Source: Saccharibacillus alkalitolerans (GTDB lineage: Bacteria > Bacillota > Bacilli > Paenibacillales > Paenibacillaceae). From it: a stretch of DNA of 64,000 nucleotides. The DNA is taken from assembly GCF_011090185.1 (NCBI RefSeq), contig NZ_JAAFGS010000002.1, forward strand, positions 186,001 through 250,000, given 5' to 3'. The notes below the pieces were generated by a model, which worked only from the letters and a program-made list of their open reading frames with translations, was not told the DNA's origin and ran no database searches. This document shows positions 40,643 to 49,449 of this stretch, one piece after another. A program made the translations under genes and the position numbers. Every line of letters begins with the position of its first letter. Within the stretch, counting starts at the first letter, position 1.

Positions 40643-42745
40643 CTAAAAATTTAATAGATTATAAGCATGCTTTACTTTAGCAATTTCTTCGTGCGCTAAA
40701 GGTCCGTTACGAGCCAAATCAGCAAATTCAGAGAGTCGTGTTAATTCACGTTTTACTATATTTCTCTCCATATTAAATAATGTTGGTTCGATTAATTCAA
40801 TTTGATCTAATTCACGAGGAAGGACAATAAAATCGTGAATATAAGAATATTTTTTTTGGGGATGTTTTCTTAAAACTCTACCACGTCTCTGAATGAATTC
40901 TCGTGGATTTGTACTACTTGCCAATATATATGCATTCTGTGTTGCTGGAACATCAACTCCCTCATCAAGACATTTAATCGCAATCAGTGCTTGTAGGTCA
41001 CCTGTTTCAAAGCGTTCCAGCAATTCTTTTCGTTGAATTGCATCTTCTCGAGAAGTAAACGAATGTATCTTCATGTCTAAATCATTTCCCAACAACTTAC
41101 TAACTGCATCTATCTGCCTTTCTCCATCAACAGAACTATCACCACAATAAACAATATTGTACAAGGAATCCTTTCTATTACTTAAAAGTTCTTTTAGTTT
41201 AATTAATTTATTCCTTGCTCTACTCAAAATTCTAGCTCTTTCAATAAGAAGGCTTGTGAGCCCTTTTGAGTCATCATTTTTAAAGTTTCCATCTTTCGGG
41301 AACAACTTTACAATTTTCCGAGTAACTTCATAATACTTTTCACTTTCATCTTCATCAAGGTAAATAATATGCGGATGATAATAATATTCTGTAAGGTACT
41401 TGCCAATAGCCTTTTCTAAACCGAACTGAAAGACAACTTGATTACCAAAATAAGAGAGCAAGGAATCAGTTCCATCTTCATCATACCAACGATTAGGAGT
41501 AGCAGATAAAGCTAGCCTATAAGGGAATTCTTCAATAAGAAGCTTTCTACTACTTTCAGCACCCAGATGGTGAGCTTCGTCAGCAATGAAGACTACATTT
41601 TTATTTAACTTTCTAAGGATCACTTGCATATGAGGCAGTGAAAAAGTAGCATTTGTTGTTATCAAACAAAAGTGATTTATGGCTCCTGACTGAAAAGCCG
41701 TAATATGATTATTGACATCTTCTTCCCACAGGTTCCTAGAATTATAAGCAATCAACGGACTCATATTATATTTTTTTAAATCTTTTACCCACTGATCAAC
41801 GAGATGTGTATATGGACAAACTACGATTACAGCAAGCCTTTGGGTTACTTCCCACAGCTTAGTCACTGCTGTGATAGCGGTAATCGTCTTCCCCGTTCCA
41901 GTTGCCATTTCAAGCAAACCCTTGCATTCATTTCTAAACCAGCTTTTGATAGCTTCCTTTTGATAATCTCTAATTTCTAAATTTTCTGGCATGCGAGGAG
42001 TATTTAAGTTTGATTTATTTATGTCTACATGCGTGACTTCTATTTCCGGATCTCTTTCAGCATATTGGGAGGTTCTATAGCTTAATAACCTTTCTTTGGC
42101 TACTTGTGGAAATTCAATGATCTCTAATTGGCTTGTAGAATTTCCCCAGAGTTTTTCAAAGTCTAATTCTTTTCTTTGGACTCGAATATCGTCACCATCT
42201 TGCCAATTACAAAATACATCGATTGATTCAAAATTATTGTATAGACCACCCTCTGTTTCATTAGATGATCCAGAAAAGGCGATTTTGTTATTTTCCCAGT
42301 CCTCCATTATTCCAATTTTTTCGTGGTAAAGACCATAGCTCAGGACATTCCTAGTCATAGCAATTTTTATATCCAATTGTTCATTGGCAATAAGCCATGC
42401 CAAGTAGTTAAACCTCTCCTTCATCAAAAGCGTAGTAGGCTTGGTAATAGATCTTATTATAGAATCTTCAATCACATCTTCTCTTAACCGATAGCCTAGT
42501 TCAATAGCCTCAATATCTTTTTCATTGAGTCGAGGAGAAGCTATTAATTGCATTTTGCCGCCTTTATCAATGAGTTCAGAAATTCCTTTTGCAGCAAGCA
42601 TCAAGGAACCGCTAGAGAAATAACCTACAGCTCTTTTATATATTTTGGTTTGTGATAAAACTGGGATATAAAAGTCCTTAATAATATTTCCTGATTCTTG
42701 ATCCGATCTATATTGATAAGAAATATTTAAGTTTTTGAATCCCAT
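40643..42745 (-). CDS. PLD-DEAH helicase, phosphorothioation-dependent restriction enzyme-like
   Basis: A 700-residue protein. Residues about 1-200 are a phospholipase-D-like nuclease domain with YHEKIGI (His141, Lys143) and FSGSSNETEGG (158-168). Residues about 255-640 are a superfamily 2 helicase: MATGTGKT (280-287), the DEAH box, LALSATPNRW and the final motif QRRGRVLRKH. This layout matches the family annotated as DNA phosphorothioation system restriction enzyme (dnd_restrict_1). It would cut DNA lacking phosphorothioate. GGAGG lies five bases before the ATG. It heads an operon of four genes and has its own promoter behind dptH. Confidence 0.83.
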   Translation of the reverse strand: MGFKNLNISYQYRSDQESGNIIKDFYIPVLSQTKIYKRAVGYFSSGSLMLAAKGISELIDKGGKMQLIASPRLNEKDIEAIELGYRLREDVIEDSIIRSITKPTTLLMKERFNYLAWLIANEQLDIKIAMTRNVLSYGLYHEKIGIMEDWENNKIAFSGSSNETEGGLYNNFESIDVFCNWQDGDDIRVQRKELDFEKLWGNSTSQLEIIEFPQVAKERLLSYRTSQYAERDPEIEVTHVDINKSNLNTPRMPENLEIRDYQKEAIKSWFRNECKGLLEMATGTGKTITAITAVTKLWEVTQRLAVIVVCPYTHLVDQWVKDLKKYNMSPLIAYNSRNLWEEDVNNHITAFQSGAINHFCLITTNATFSLPHMQVILRKLNKNVVFIADEAHHLGAESSRKLLIEEFPYRLALSATPNRWYDEDGTDSLLSYFGNQVVFQFGLEKAIGKYLTEYYYHPHIIYLDEDESEKYYEVTRKIVKLFPKDGNFKNDDSKGLTSLLIERARILSRARNKLIKLKELLSNRKDSLYNIVYCGDSSVDGERQIDAVSKLLGNDLDMKIHSFTSREDAIQRKELLERFETGDLQALIAIKCLDEGVDVPATQNAYILASSTNPREFIQRRGRVLRKHPQKKYSYIHDFIVLPRELDQIELIEPTLFNMERNIVKRELTRLSEFADLARNGPLAHEEIAKVKHAYNLLNF

Positions 42746-42774
42746 AAGATCCTCCGAAACTCATTATTTTATAT

Positions 42775-42803
42775 ATTATAGAAAATACTTATTTAAATAT
42801 TAA
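42775..42803 (-). promoter_or_regulatory. promoter of the AT-rich helicase operon
   Basis: On the minus strand TTAATA (42798-42803) and TATAAT (42775-42780) are spaced by 17 bases, 30 bases before the helicase ATG. The -35 box overlaps the last codons of dptH, so the operon can be transcribed independently of dptFGH. Confidence 0.6.
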
Positions 42804-45800
42804 GTTCCCAAAAAGCCCGATCCCGCATCCAAACCGGTTGTCCTGCTCCAGCCTTCACAATACTAAAGTGCTTCTGCAACGACTTAATCCGATTCATGAT
42901 GTTCTCTTCCTCGCCCTTGCTCTGCGTGCTGAACACCATCCGAATCTCTTTCGCGGACATCTCCGAAACATTATGCACGATCCAAGTCAGAATATAATTA
43001 GCATAATCGTTATCCGACGTCGAGAAATGGCTTAGGAACTGCGTAGACAGAATCGTTCCTACTCCGTACTCACGTCCTTCTTTGAGAATCTTTTTAATCG
43101 AAGTGAAGTCTTTACTCAAGAAGTTGTCTGCCTCGTCGACCAAGATCATTTTCGTGATCTCACGATAATTCCCATTGATCGAACTGTGCCCTTGCATCTG
43201 CATCTGATTGTAGAATACGTCCAACGTAATCGATACCACTAGATTCTGAATGCTTGCGTTGAAGCCAGACAAATTGATAACGGTAATCCCATCAATCATG
43301 TCAAATAACGGAATCGTCTTGCTCGCATCGGGTTCGAAGACTTCCATTTCGTACAGCTCTTGCAAAGCTGCATACAAGCTGTCGACCTTCGCATCTTCTC
43401 TTCCTGCATAGATGTCGTACACTTCGCTAAGCGTCGGTGCTGGCTGCTCCCAAGTGTTTGGATCGTTCTTTATGATGCCTTTCTGATTATAGGCATCCAT
43501 AATGACCCCTTTCAAAGTATTCACTTGAACCTGCCCTAAGTTAAAGGACTTGGCAATCGTATCGGTCAACGAGCCGCTTGTATGCACAGGCAGCAACGGA
43601 CGGATTGGTTTCGTGACGTAGAGCGACAGTGGATTATATGGCAGGTGGTAAAGGTCATATACTTTCGCCCCAGTCTTCTCTGTAAAGTCCGGCTTAATAT
43701 AGTCGCCTTTATAATCGAAGATCAGAATACCGATCTTTGTACCGTTCACGTTATCTTGGCTGCTGCGGCTGAGCTGTGTGATCAATGACTTCGTGAACTG
43801 GGTCTTCCCCGTTCCCATTGTGCCGATGATTCCTGTATTCGTGTGCATGACTTTATCTGTCGAAGTCGGATACCACTTGATCTCTTCCTGGGTTTGAGCA
43901 TTATGTCCAAACAAAATCTCCAGTGGCTTGCTCTGCTCCATTGCGACTGGCTGTACTTTCTCCTTCTGCTGCCTCGTGTCACCCGGCTGTTCCGAACTAT
44001 CGGATGCAGCCCGCTCCCTCTGATCAGCTTCGTAGCCTTCAGTGGTTTCCGCCACAAGCTGAGGCCATTTCGAGCCCTCTATGCTTTTAGTGTCCTCAGT
44101 CTCTCTAGTCCCCGGTAAAACCACAACTTCCTCTTCTCCAGCAACATAAAGCTTCGAAAGCAACTGATCCGCCGGAATATCGCCATATTCGCTCTGGATA
44201 TGATTTTTGATTTCTTCAATATCCTTGATGATGAAGTCGTATCCGCTTTTCTCTGGATAATCGAACACAAGCACGTCTTCCGTCCGTTTGATCTCCGTAA
44301 AGACCAGCTCTTTCTTGAACGAAATGACCGCTCCATCACCGATGTATTCTTCCAAAGCATTCGAGATCGTATAATCATCGTTCAACAGTTTTTCTCTCAA
44401 GCCGCTGTCCGTTACATTCTGCCAATACTGTTCCGGCCAGATCGAATAGAGATCCATTTTCTCGGCGCTGGCAATTGCGAGCTGCATGAAGAAATTGCGA
44501 TACAGTTTGGCTTTGAACGGATCTTCTTCGCTCTCCGTCAAAAAGTCCAGCAACAGTTGCCGAGTCTCTTTGACTTGTGCTATCGCTTTCTCGTAAACCC
44601 CAGACGGGTTATGACCGATCTTCACTTCAATGGGGTAAAAGTGAACTTTGACGTTTTGATCTTGCTGCTCGATGCCGATCAGCAGAAGATCGTCGCTATA
44701 AGAACCGAATCTACCCAGGTTACGAGTCGAGAACAGTCCTTCCGATTGACGAAGCCCTGTTCCTCCGGAGATTCGCAGAATTTCTTCCATGGAGATCGGA
44801 ATCCAGATGATGTCTTTATGCGCAAAGGCAGCCAATGCTAATTTCACCGCAGACAATATACTAATCTTTTCTCTAGGGAATTGATTTTTCTGTGCCAATA
44901 AACGGAGCAGCCAGTTGCCGTTAATCGCGTTAAAGAAATTGATGATCGGCGGCAAGACTTCATCCGTAGCTTTGATCTCATGCGAATGCAAAAACTCCTT
45001 GATCAGTTTCTGATATTGCTTCGAGCGTCTTGTTACCGTTATTGCATCAAAACCGCTTGAAGACGTGTACTGATCGCTGTAATGAATGACCAGCAAATCT
45101 TTCTGCGCATCGTTATTTTTGAAGAAACTCAAGTCTACTTTAGGCTCGATGAAAGTCACCCAATGTGCGGAATCGTATACAGCATCCAACTTCTGCTTAT
45201 GCTCGGCTGAAATCGCGGTTACGATGTTCATATCTTCTTGGTAGTTATCCAGGGTACGAGCTACACGGAGCAGCGAATTAAGCTTTGGAACCAAAGCAAG
45301 CAAAGGCGCGTCCGAAGTTCTATAGTATTTCGTTCCGAAACCAGTCTTATAATCTTCGTTAATGAAGACGGACGGAATACCCGAAACCAGTCCGAACAGC
45401 GATACGCCGGTAATCATTTCGGAAGCATTGCTCGTCGCCACTTGCTCGATCCTGCTCATTTGATAGAAAGTAACGTGGCTGTATTCGTATTGGTTAGCCG
45501 CTACGTCGCGAGAGTAGAACTTCACTTGATCGCGGAAAATATTCAGTAGCTCTTCCGAGTGATAACCTTCCAGCTCCAATTTCAGGTTAAAGTTCTTGGC
45601 AATCTCTTCGGCATCGCTATACTGCGACATCTCTTCAAAGACATTGTTGATGCCTTTTTCCGCATAAATGTGCAGCTCGATCGGCAACAGATCGTTTTTT
45701 TCAATTTCCCGCTTTAATTGCCGCTTGTAATACTCGAACAGCCCTTGAAGGATCTCCTGGCAATCTCCCATATTGATCGTGTTGATCTTCAGCGGAGCGC

Positions 45801-48057
45801 GATAATCCAGATCGAACAGGTAAGAGAAATGTTCGGTAAATTCTTCGATTTTTTCTTGAACGAGCTTGTTTACGAACATCTTCGACGACTCGAATCTCGG
45901 CAAGCTCTGATCGATATAAGTCGTCCATTCGTAAGAATCGCTTGGCTCAATTGCTTTATACAGCGCATTGTTATAAGAAACATAAGGAAGTAGATGGGTC
46001 GGTCGGAGCGAACGTAAAAGTTCGTCGTTAATCGCTTCTTTTCCGATCAAGTCGTTTATCTGCAGTTGATAAGCCAGGTTAAGCGGATGAAGCGGCGTAT
46101 ATAACCATTCCGGATCTTTCAAGCCCTTTCGAATTGTTCCTAGAAGAACCATCTCCCGGTGGGAAGGAAGCAGAGATTGTCCGTTTTGCAGCTGTTCTAA
46201 TTCTTTCAAGTAAGCTTGTACATAGCGCTTAGCGAGAATAGCATAATCTTCGTCGAAATAAGCCAAGCTAGGCAGCAATTGATTGTCGCGGAAATAACGA
46301 AGCAGATCGATATAGGCCTCTTTGACAGGCTCAGGCACGTTAATCGGCTCAGGATTCAAAGTGCCAACCTCTTCTGTGAAGTAAAGGTGATTGGCTTCGA
46401 TCAGTTTAAGCTCGCGCTCCAGATTCTTTTTGAATTCGCCTTGAGCGTAAGTCTCTCTTGTCCCTTGAATGATCTTCATCTTGTCGTTTTCGATGCGATA
46501 AACGAAGTGTTCTTGTTTCTCGCGCTTCATCTTCCACACGTTGAAACCGCCGATCGGAACCGGGCGGTCCACGACATCCTGAATAGACAGCGGGATCTCG
46601 GTGTTAACCAATTTGATGACAAAATGGATCAGTTCTTCTTCGCTTGCCATATCGGGATTTTTCGTTACGACAAGCTCGTCCGTTTCCGCGATCTCGAACT
46701 GATTCTGCTCGAACTCTTCCATCAATTCGAATTTCATGACATCCGGTTGGTCTTTGTTAAAGATCCATTGTTCATCGTCCGAATTGATAAGGATGCTGGA
46801 ATGTTTGGATCTCGATTTAACCAAGTTCACGGTATAAGAAGTTTGAATGGCTTGAAGCAGCTTCTCTTCGGTTTCGACAATCGCGATTCTGAAATCGTAC
46901 GTTTGCGAGACGTCTGTTTTATATTTCACGCCGTAAAAGTTGGTTTGTCCCGGCGAGTGAGTCAATTCGACTTTGATCTTTTTGCCCGACGCTTCGGAGT
47001 TAATGTTGTATTTGATCGTCGTATTCGAGATGAATTGGTTTTTGATAAAATCGCTGAACGGCAACTCCAGAGTAACCTTTCTATGCTGTTCTGGATTAAA
47101 GATGATCAAATTGCGCTTACGTTGTTTGCTTTTGGTTTCTCCGTCCGGGCGTTCCCAATAGGTCAATCCTTCAAGCGTGAGCTTTTTGATGGGTTCGATG
47201 TATTCCAAGCCTTTACCTTCAAGCTTTTTTTGATTGGAACGTATGACTCTGCCGAAATCGGTAGACTGCCAATCCATCGCTGAGAGCTCTTTGACCCCTT
47301 GCTCGTCGAAATGGCGTTCCAAGCTGATATCGATCGGGCCGTACTGGTGAGCCATTTCTACATTACTAAAAAGTGCTTGATTTTGAATCAAACGTTCTTG
47401 AATCTGTTTCTCCTTCATAGGCGTGTTGAATAACTCCGAATCTCGGAACAGACCAAAATCTTTGTAATCTTTATCTTCAAGTTTCTGATTATTAAGAACG
47501 GTCAGAATTTTCTCGTAATCGAACAACGTGACCTGCTCATGAATGCCTTGCTGAGCTTTGTTGGCGGCCATACTGAATTTTAAAATCTGCTTTTCCGCTT
47601 GAGACAATTTGGAGCTGCTCATCATCTCTTGCAAGTTCTCTTCGATCGAATTGATATGAAAAGGCATGCCCTCTTTACCGAAAGAAGTCATCCCTTGCAC
47701 AAGACTATCCAGGTTAGAATTATGAATGAGCAGCATTGCTTTATCCATAAAAGGATCTTCTTGCGTACCGACTTTATTTCGCAACGTCGTCAAAAAGTCC
47801 GGTGTCACTTCATTGGAATTGGAAGCTACTAGAACTTTCGCTTCAGGAGCGACCAAGCAAACCGATTGATAGACGCCTTCTTCAGTCTGCATGTAAAAAG
47901 GCTCGGCATCTGACAATGTTTTAACTTGTGCAACTAAGTCTTCGACTTGTTCGGTTCGCTCAAATTGAATATGGTATTTTTCGCCGGGCTGAATATTGGT
48001 GTCGTTAAAGAAACGCTTGATGCGTTCAGCCAGGTAATTATAAAAATGCTTTGACAT
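42793..48057 (-). CDS. dptH: DNA phosphorothioation-dependent restriction protein DptH
   Basis: A 1754-residue protein, the largest of the DptFGH complex that restricts DNA without phosphorothioate. The C-terminal third is a HerA/FtsK-like ATPase with Walker A GTMGTGKTQF (Lys near 1418), ILIFDYKGDYIKP and the Walker B KMILVDEADNF. The N-terminal 1300 residues lack a recognisable domain apart from a possible nuclease-like segment (VHFYPIEVKIGHN, about 1140), which resembles the E-x-K part of PD-(D/E)XK enzymes. The start at MSKHFYNYL has GGGG nine bases upstream; GTG or ATG codons five and three codons earlier are alternatives. It overlaps the end of dptG by 20 bases. Confidence 0.9.
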   Translation of the reverse strand: MSKHFYNYLAERIKRFFNDTNIQPGEKYHIQFERTEQVEDLVAQVKTLSDAEPFYMQTEEGVYQSVCLVAPEAKVLVASNSNEVTPDFLTTLRNKVGTQEDPFMDKAMLLIHNSNLDSLVQGMTSFGKEGMPFHINSIEENLQEMMSSSKLSQAEKQILKFSMAANKAQQGIHEQVTLFDYEKILTVLNNQKLEDKDYKDFGLFRDSELFNTPMKEKQIQERLIQNQALFSNVEMAHQYGPIDISLERHFDEQGVKELSAMDWQSTDFGRVIRSNQKKLEGKGLEYIEPIKKLTLEGLTYWERPDGETKSKQRKRNLIIFNPEQHRKVTLELPFSDFIKNQFISNTTIKYNINSEASGKKIKVELTHSPGQTNFYGVKYKTDVSQTYDFRIAIVETEEKLLQAIQTSYTVNLVKSRSKHSSILINSDDEQWIFNKDQPDVMKFELMEEFEQNQFEIAETDELVVTKNPDMASEEELIHFVIKLVNTEIPLSIQDVVDRPVPIGGFNVWKMKREKQEHFVYRIENDKMKIIQGTRETYAQGEFKKNLERELKLIEANHLYFTEEVGTLNPEPINVPEPVKEAYIDLLRYFRDNQLLPSLAYFDEDYAILAKRYVQAYLKELEQLQNGQSLLPSHREMVLLGTIRKGLKDPEWLYTPLHPLNLAYQLQINDLIGKEAINDELLRSLRPTHLLPYVSYNNALYKAIEPSDSYEWTTYIDQSLPRFESSKMFVNKLVQEKIEEFTEHFSYLFDLDYRAPLKINTINMGDCQEILQGLFEYYKRQLKREIEKNDLLPIELHIYAEKGINNVFEEMSQYSDAEEIAKNFNLKLELEGYHSEELLNIFRDQVKFYSRDVAANQYEYSHVTFYQMSRIEQVATSNASEMITGVSLFGLVSGIPSVFINEDYKTGFGTKYYRTSDAPLLALVPKLNSLLRVARTLDNYQEDMNIVTAISAEHKQKLDAVYDSAHWVTFIEPKVDLSFFKNNDAQKDLLVIHYSDQYTSSSGFDAITVTRRSKQYQKLIKEFLHSHEIKATDEVLPPIINFFNAINGNWLLRLLAQKNQFPREKISILSAVKLALAAFAHKDIIWIPISMEEILRISGGTGLRQSEGLFSTRNLGRFGSYSDDLLLIGIEQQDQNVKVHFYPIEVKIGHNPSGVYEKAIAQVKETRQLLLDFLTESEEDPFKAKLYRNFFMQLAIASAEKMDLYSIWPEQYWQNVTDSGLREKLLNDDYTISNALEEYIGDGAVISFKKELVFTEIKRTEDVLVFDYPEKSGYDFIIKDIEEIKNHIQSEYGDIPADQLLSKLYVAGEEEVVVLPGTRETEDTKSIEGSKWPQLVAETTEGYEADQRERAASDSSEQPGDTRQQKEKVQPVAMEQSKPLEILFGHNAQTQEEIKWYPTSTDKVMHTNTGIIGTMGTGKTQFTKSLITQLSRSSQDNVNGTKIGILIFDYKGDYIKPDFTEKTGAKVYDLYHLPYNPLSLYVTKPIRPLLPVHTSGSLTDTIAKSFNLGQVQVNTLKGVIMDAYNQKGIIKNDPNTWEQPAPTLSEVYDIYAGREDAKVDSLYAALQELYEMEVFEPDASKTIPLFDMIDGITVINLSGFNASIQNLVVSITLDVFYNQMQMQGHSSINGNYREITKMILVDEADNFLSKDFTSIKKILKEGREYGVGTILSTQFLSHFSTSDNDYANYILTWIVHNVSEMSAKEIRMVFSTQSKGEEENIMNRIKSLQKHFSIVKAGAGQPVWMRDRAFWELNI

Positions 48058-49444
48058 ATATAGCATCCCCACTATCGCTTTTTTTCTCCAATAAGTTTAG
48101 CTTTTCGAAATAATCGACAATTGCAGTCAGCGTGTCTCGGTCAAATATAATCCCTCGAATTTCAAACTCGTCGACCAATCGCTTCAAGCGGACTTTGTCC
48201 TCGTCTTTGATAATTAATTTGGTCAAGAACAGCAAATAATCGGTGTCCAAAATCAACATTTTGCCCGAACGTCCGCGAGACTTCAGGAAGGTCTTTTGAC
48301 AAAAATGGACAAACCATTGCTTATATTCGTTATAGGGTTTGGATCTGGAAGTCTGATTGAATTGATGATCAATCATGCGATAGAGATGATGAATCTTATT
48401 TAAGGCCGGAAATTCGTAACGATCTGCTACAGTTCCCATCAGCGCCCACCGGCTATCGCCCGACAGCTTCTGTTGGTATTCCTCGATCAATTGATCAAGT
48501 TGTTGCTCCAAGACTTGTTGTTCTTCCAAGCTCATATGCCGAACTTGCTCCGCGATTTGCTCATAAGAAAGCGGAACCTGCAAAGATTGTCCCTCTTGAG
48601 AAACGTCCGCAAAATTCAACATCTTTAGCAGATTCACATGCGAGAAAATTCGTCCAACCGACTTTTCCAAGCTTCTCCAACCATACTCATAGCTCACTCT
48701 TGTTTTGGACAACCGTTCTTCTTCTTCGAAAGTGAAATAAACGGGACGAATTGCATTATCATTCGAATTGAATAAAGCTTCGTTTCGAATGGCGAATTGC
48801 GTGACATAGAAGAAGTAGTAATAAGAAATGATTTTCTCGACTTGCTGCGTAAACAGCTCGTTCTTGGTCGTAAGCCACTGAAAATCTTGAATGAACAAAT
48901 CCGAAATCTCAGGCAGCATTACCGCATAATTTTTGCTACCTTCCTTCGCATCCATTAAAGCCGGCAAAGAGCGGAATAACAACTTGCTCATTAAGTCTGC
49001 GTCCGTCTGATCCGATGTGTCGACAGACCAAGGCTTTTGCCGATTCCAGAGCACATTGTATAAAAAGAGCGCTAATCTCTTATTTTCATTTTCTATAGTA
49101 TTGATGTAATACAACGTTTGTGGATGGAATAAGTAAAGCTGATCGTTCTCGTCCAAGAAAAGGGTCTTCATCATTTGTCTAAACTCGCCGCGCTGATTTG
49201 CTTGGTTAAAATGAATAGAGTCCAACGCCGTGCTCAACAATTTTTCCGCATCGACAGCTTCCGGCAATTTCTTTTGTCCGACCAATCGCATAAACTCCCC
49301 CGTCACTTCCCGGAAGTTATACTGGGTTTCTTTGAACTTTGTTGTATATGGCAGAAATTCAAGGTCGACTTTCGGATTGTGCTTGATCGAAGAATCGAAC
49401 TTGAATTGCTTGCGAACTTCTTCAAGATTCAAGTGATAACTCAT
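48038..49444 (-). CDS. dptG: DNA phosphorothioation-dependent restriction protein DptG
   Basis: A 468-residue protein recognised by its position between dptF and dptH and by its sequence style (MSYHLNLEEVRKQFKFDSSIKHNP written in parts: MSYHLNLEEVRKQF, then KHNPKVDLEFLPY). No catalytic motif is visible; it is rich in aromatic and Gln residues and all-helical. Its role in the complex is unknown. The ATG at 49444 is preferred over a GTG that overlaps the dptF stop, because GGAG lies only two bases from the GTG. Confidence 0.85.
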   Translation of the reverse strand: MSYHLNLEEVRKQFKFDSSIKHNPKVDLEFLPYTTKFKETQYNFREVTGEFMRLVGQKKLPEAVDAEKLLSTALDSIHFNQANQRGEFRQMMKTLFLDENDQLYLFHPQTLYYINTIENENKRLALFLYNVLWNRQKPWSVDTSDQTDADLMSKLLFRSLPALMDAKEGSKNYAVMLPEISDLFIQDFQWLTTKNELFTQQVEKIISYYYFFYVTQFAIRNEALFNSNDNAIRPVYFTFEEEERLSKTRVSYEYGWRSLEKSVGRIFSHVNLLKMLNFADVSQEGQSLQVPLSYEQIAEQVRHMSLEEQQVLEQQLDQLIEEYQQKLSGDSRWALMGTVADRYEFPALNKIHHLYRMIDHQFNQTSRSKPYNEYKQWFVHFCQKTFLKSRGRSGKMLILDTDYLLFLTKLIIKDEDKVRLKRLVDEFEIRGIIFDRDTLTAIVDYFEKLNLLEKKSDSGDAIYVKAFL

Positions 49445-49449
49445 TAGAT

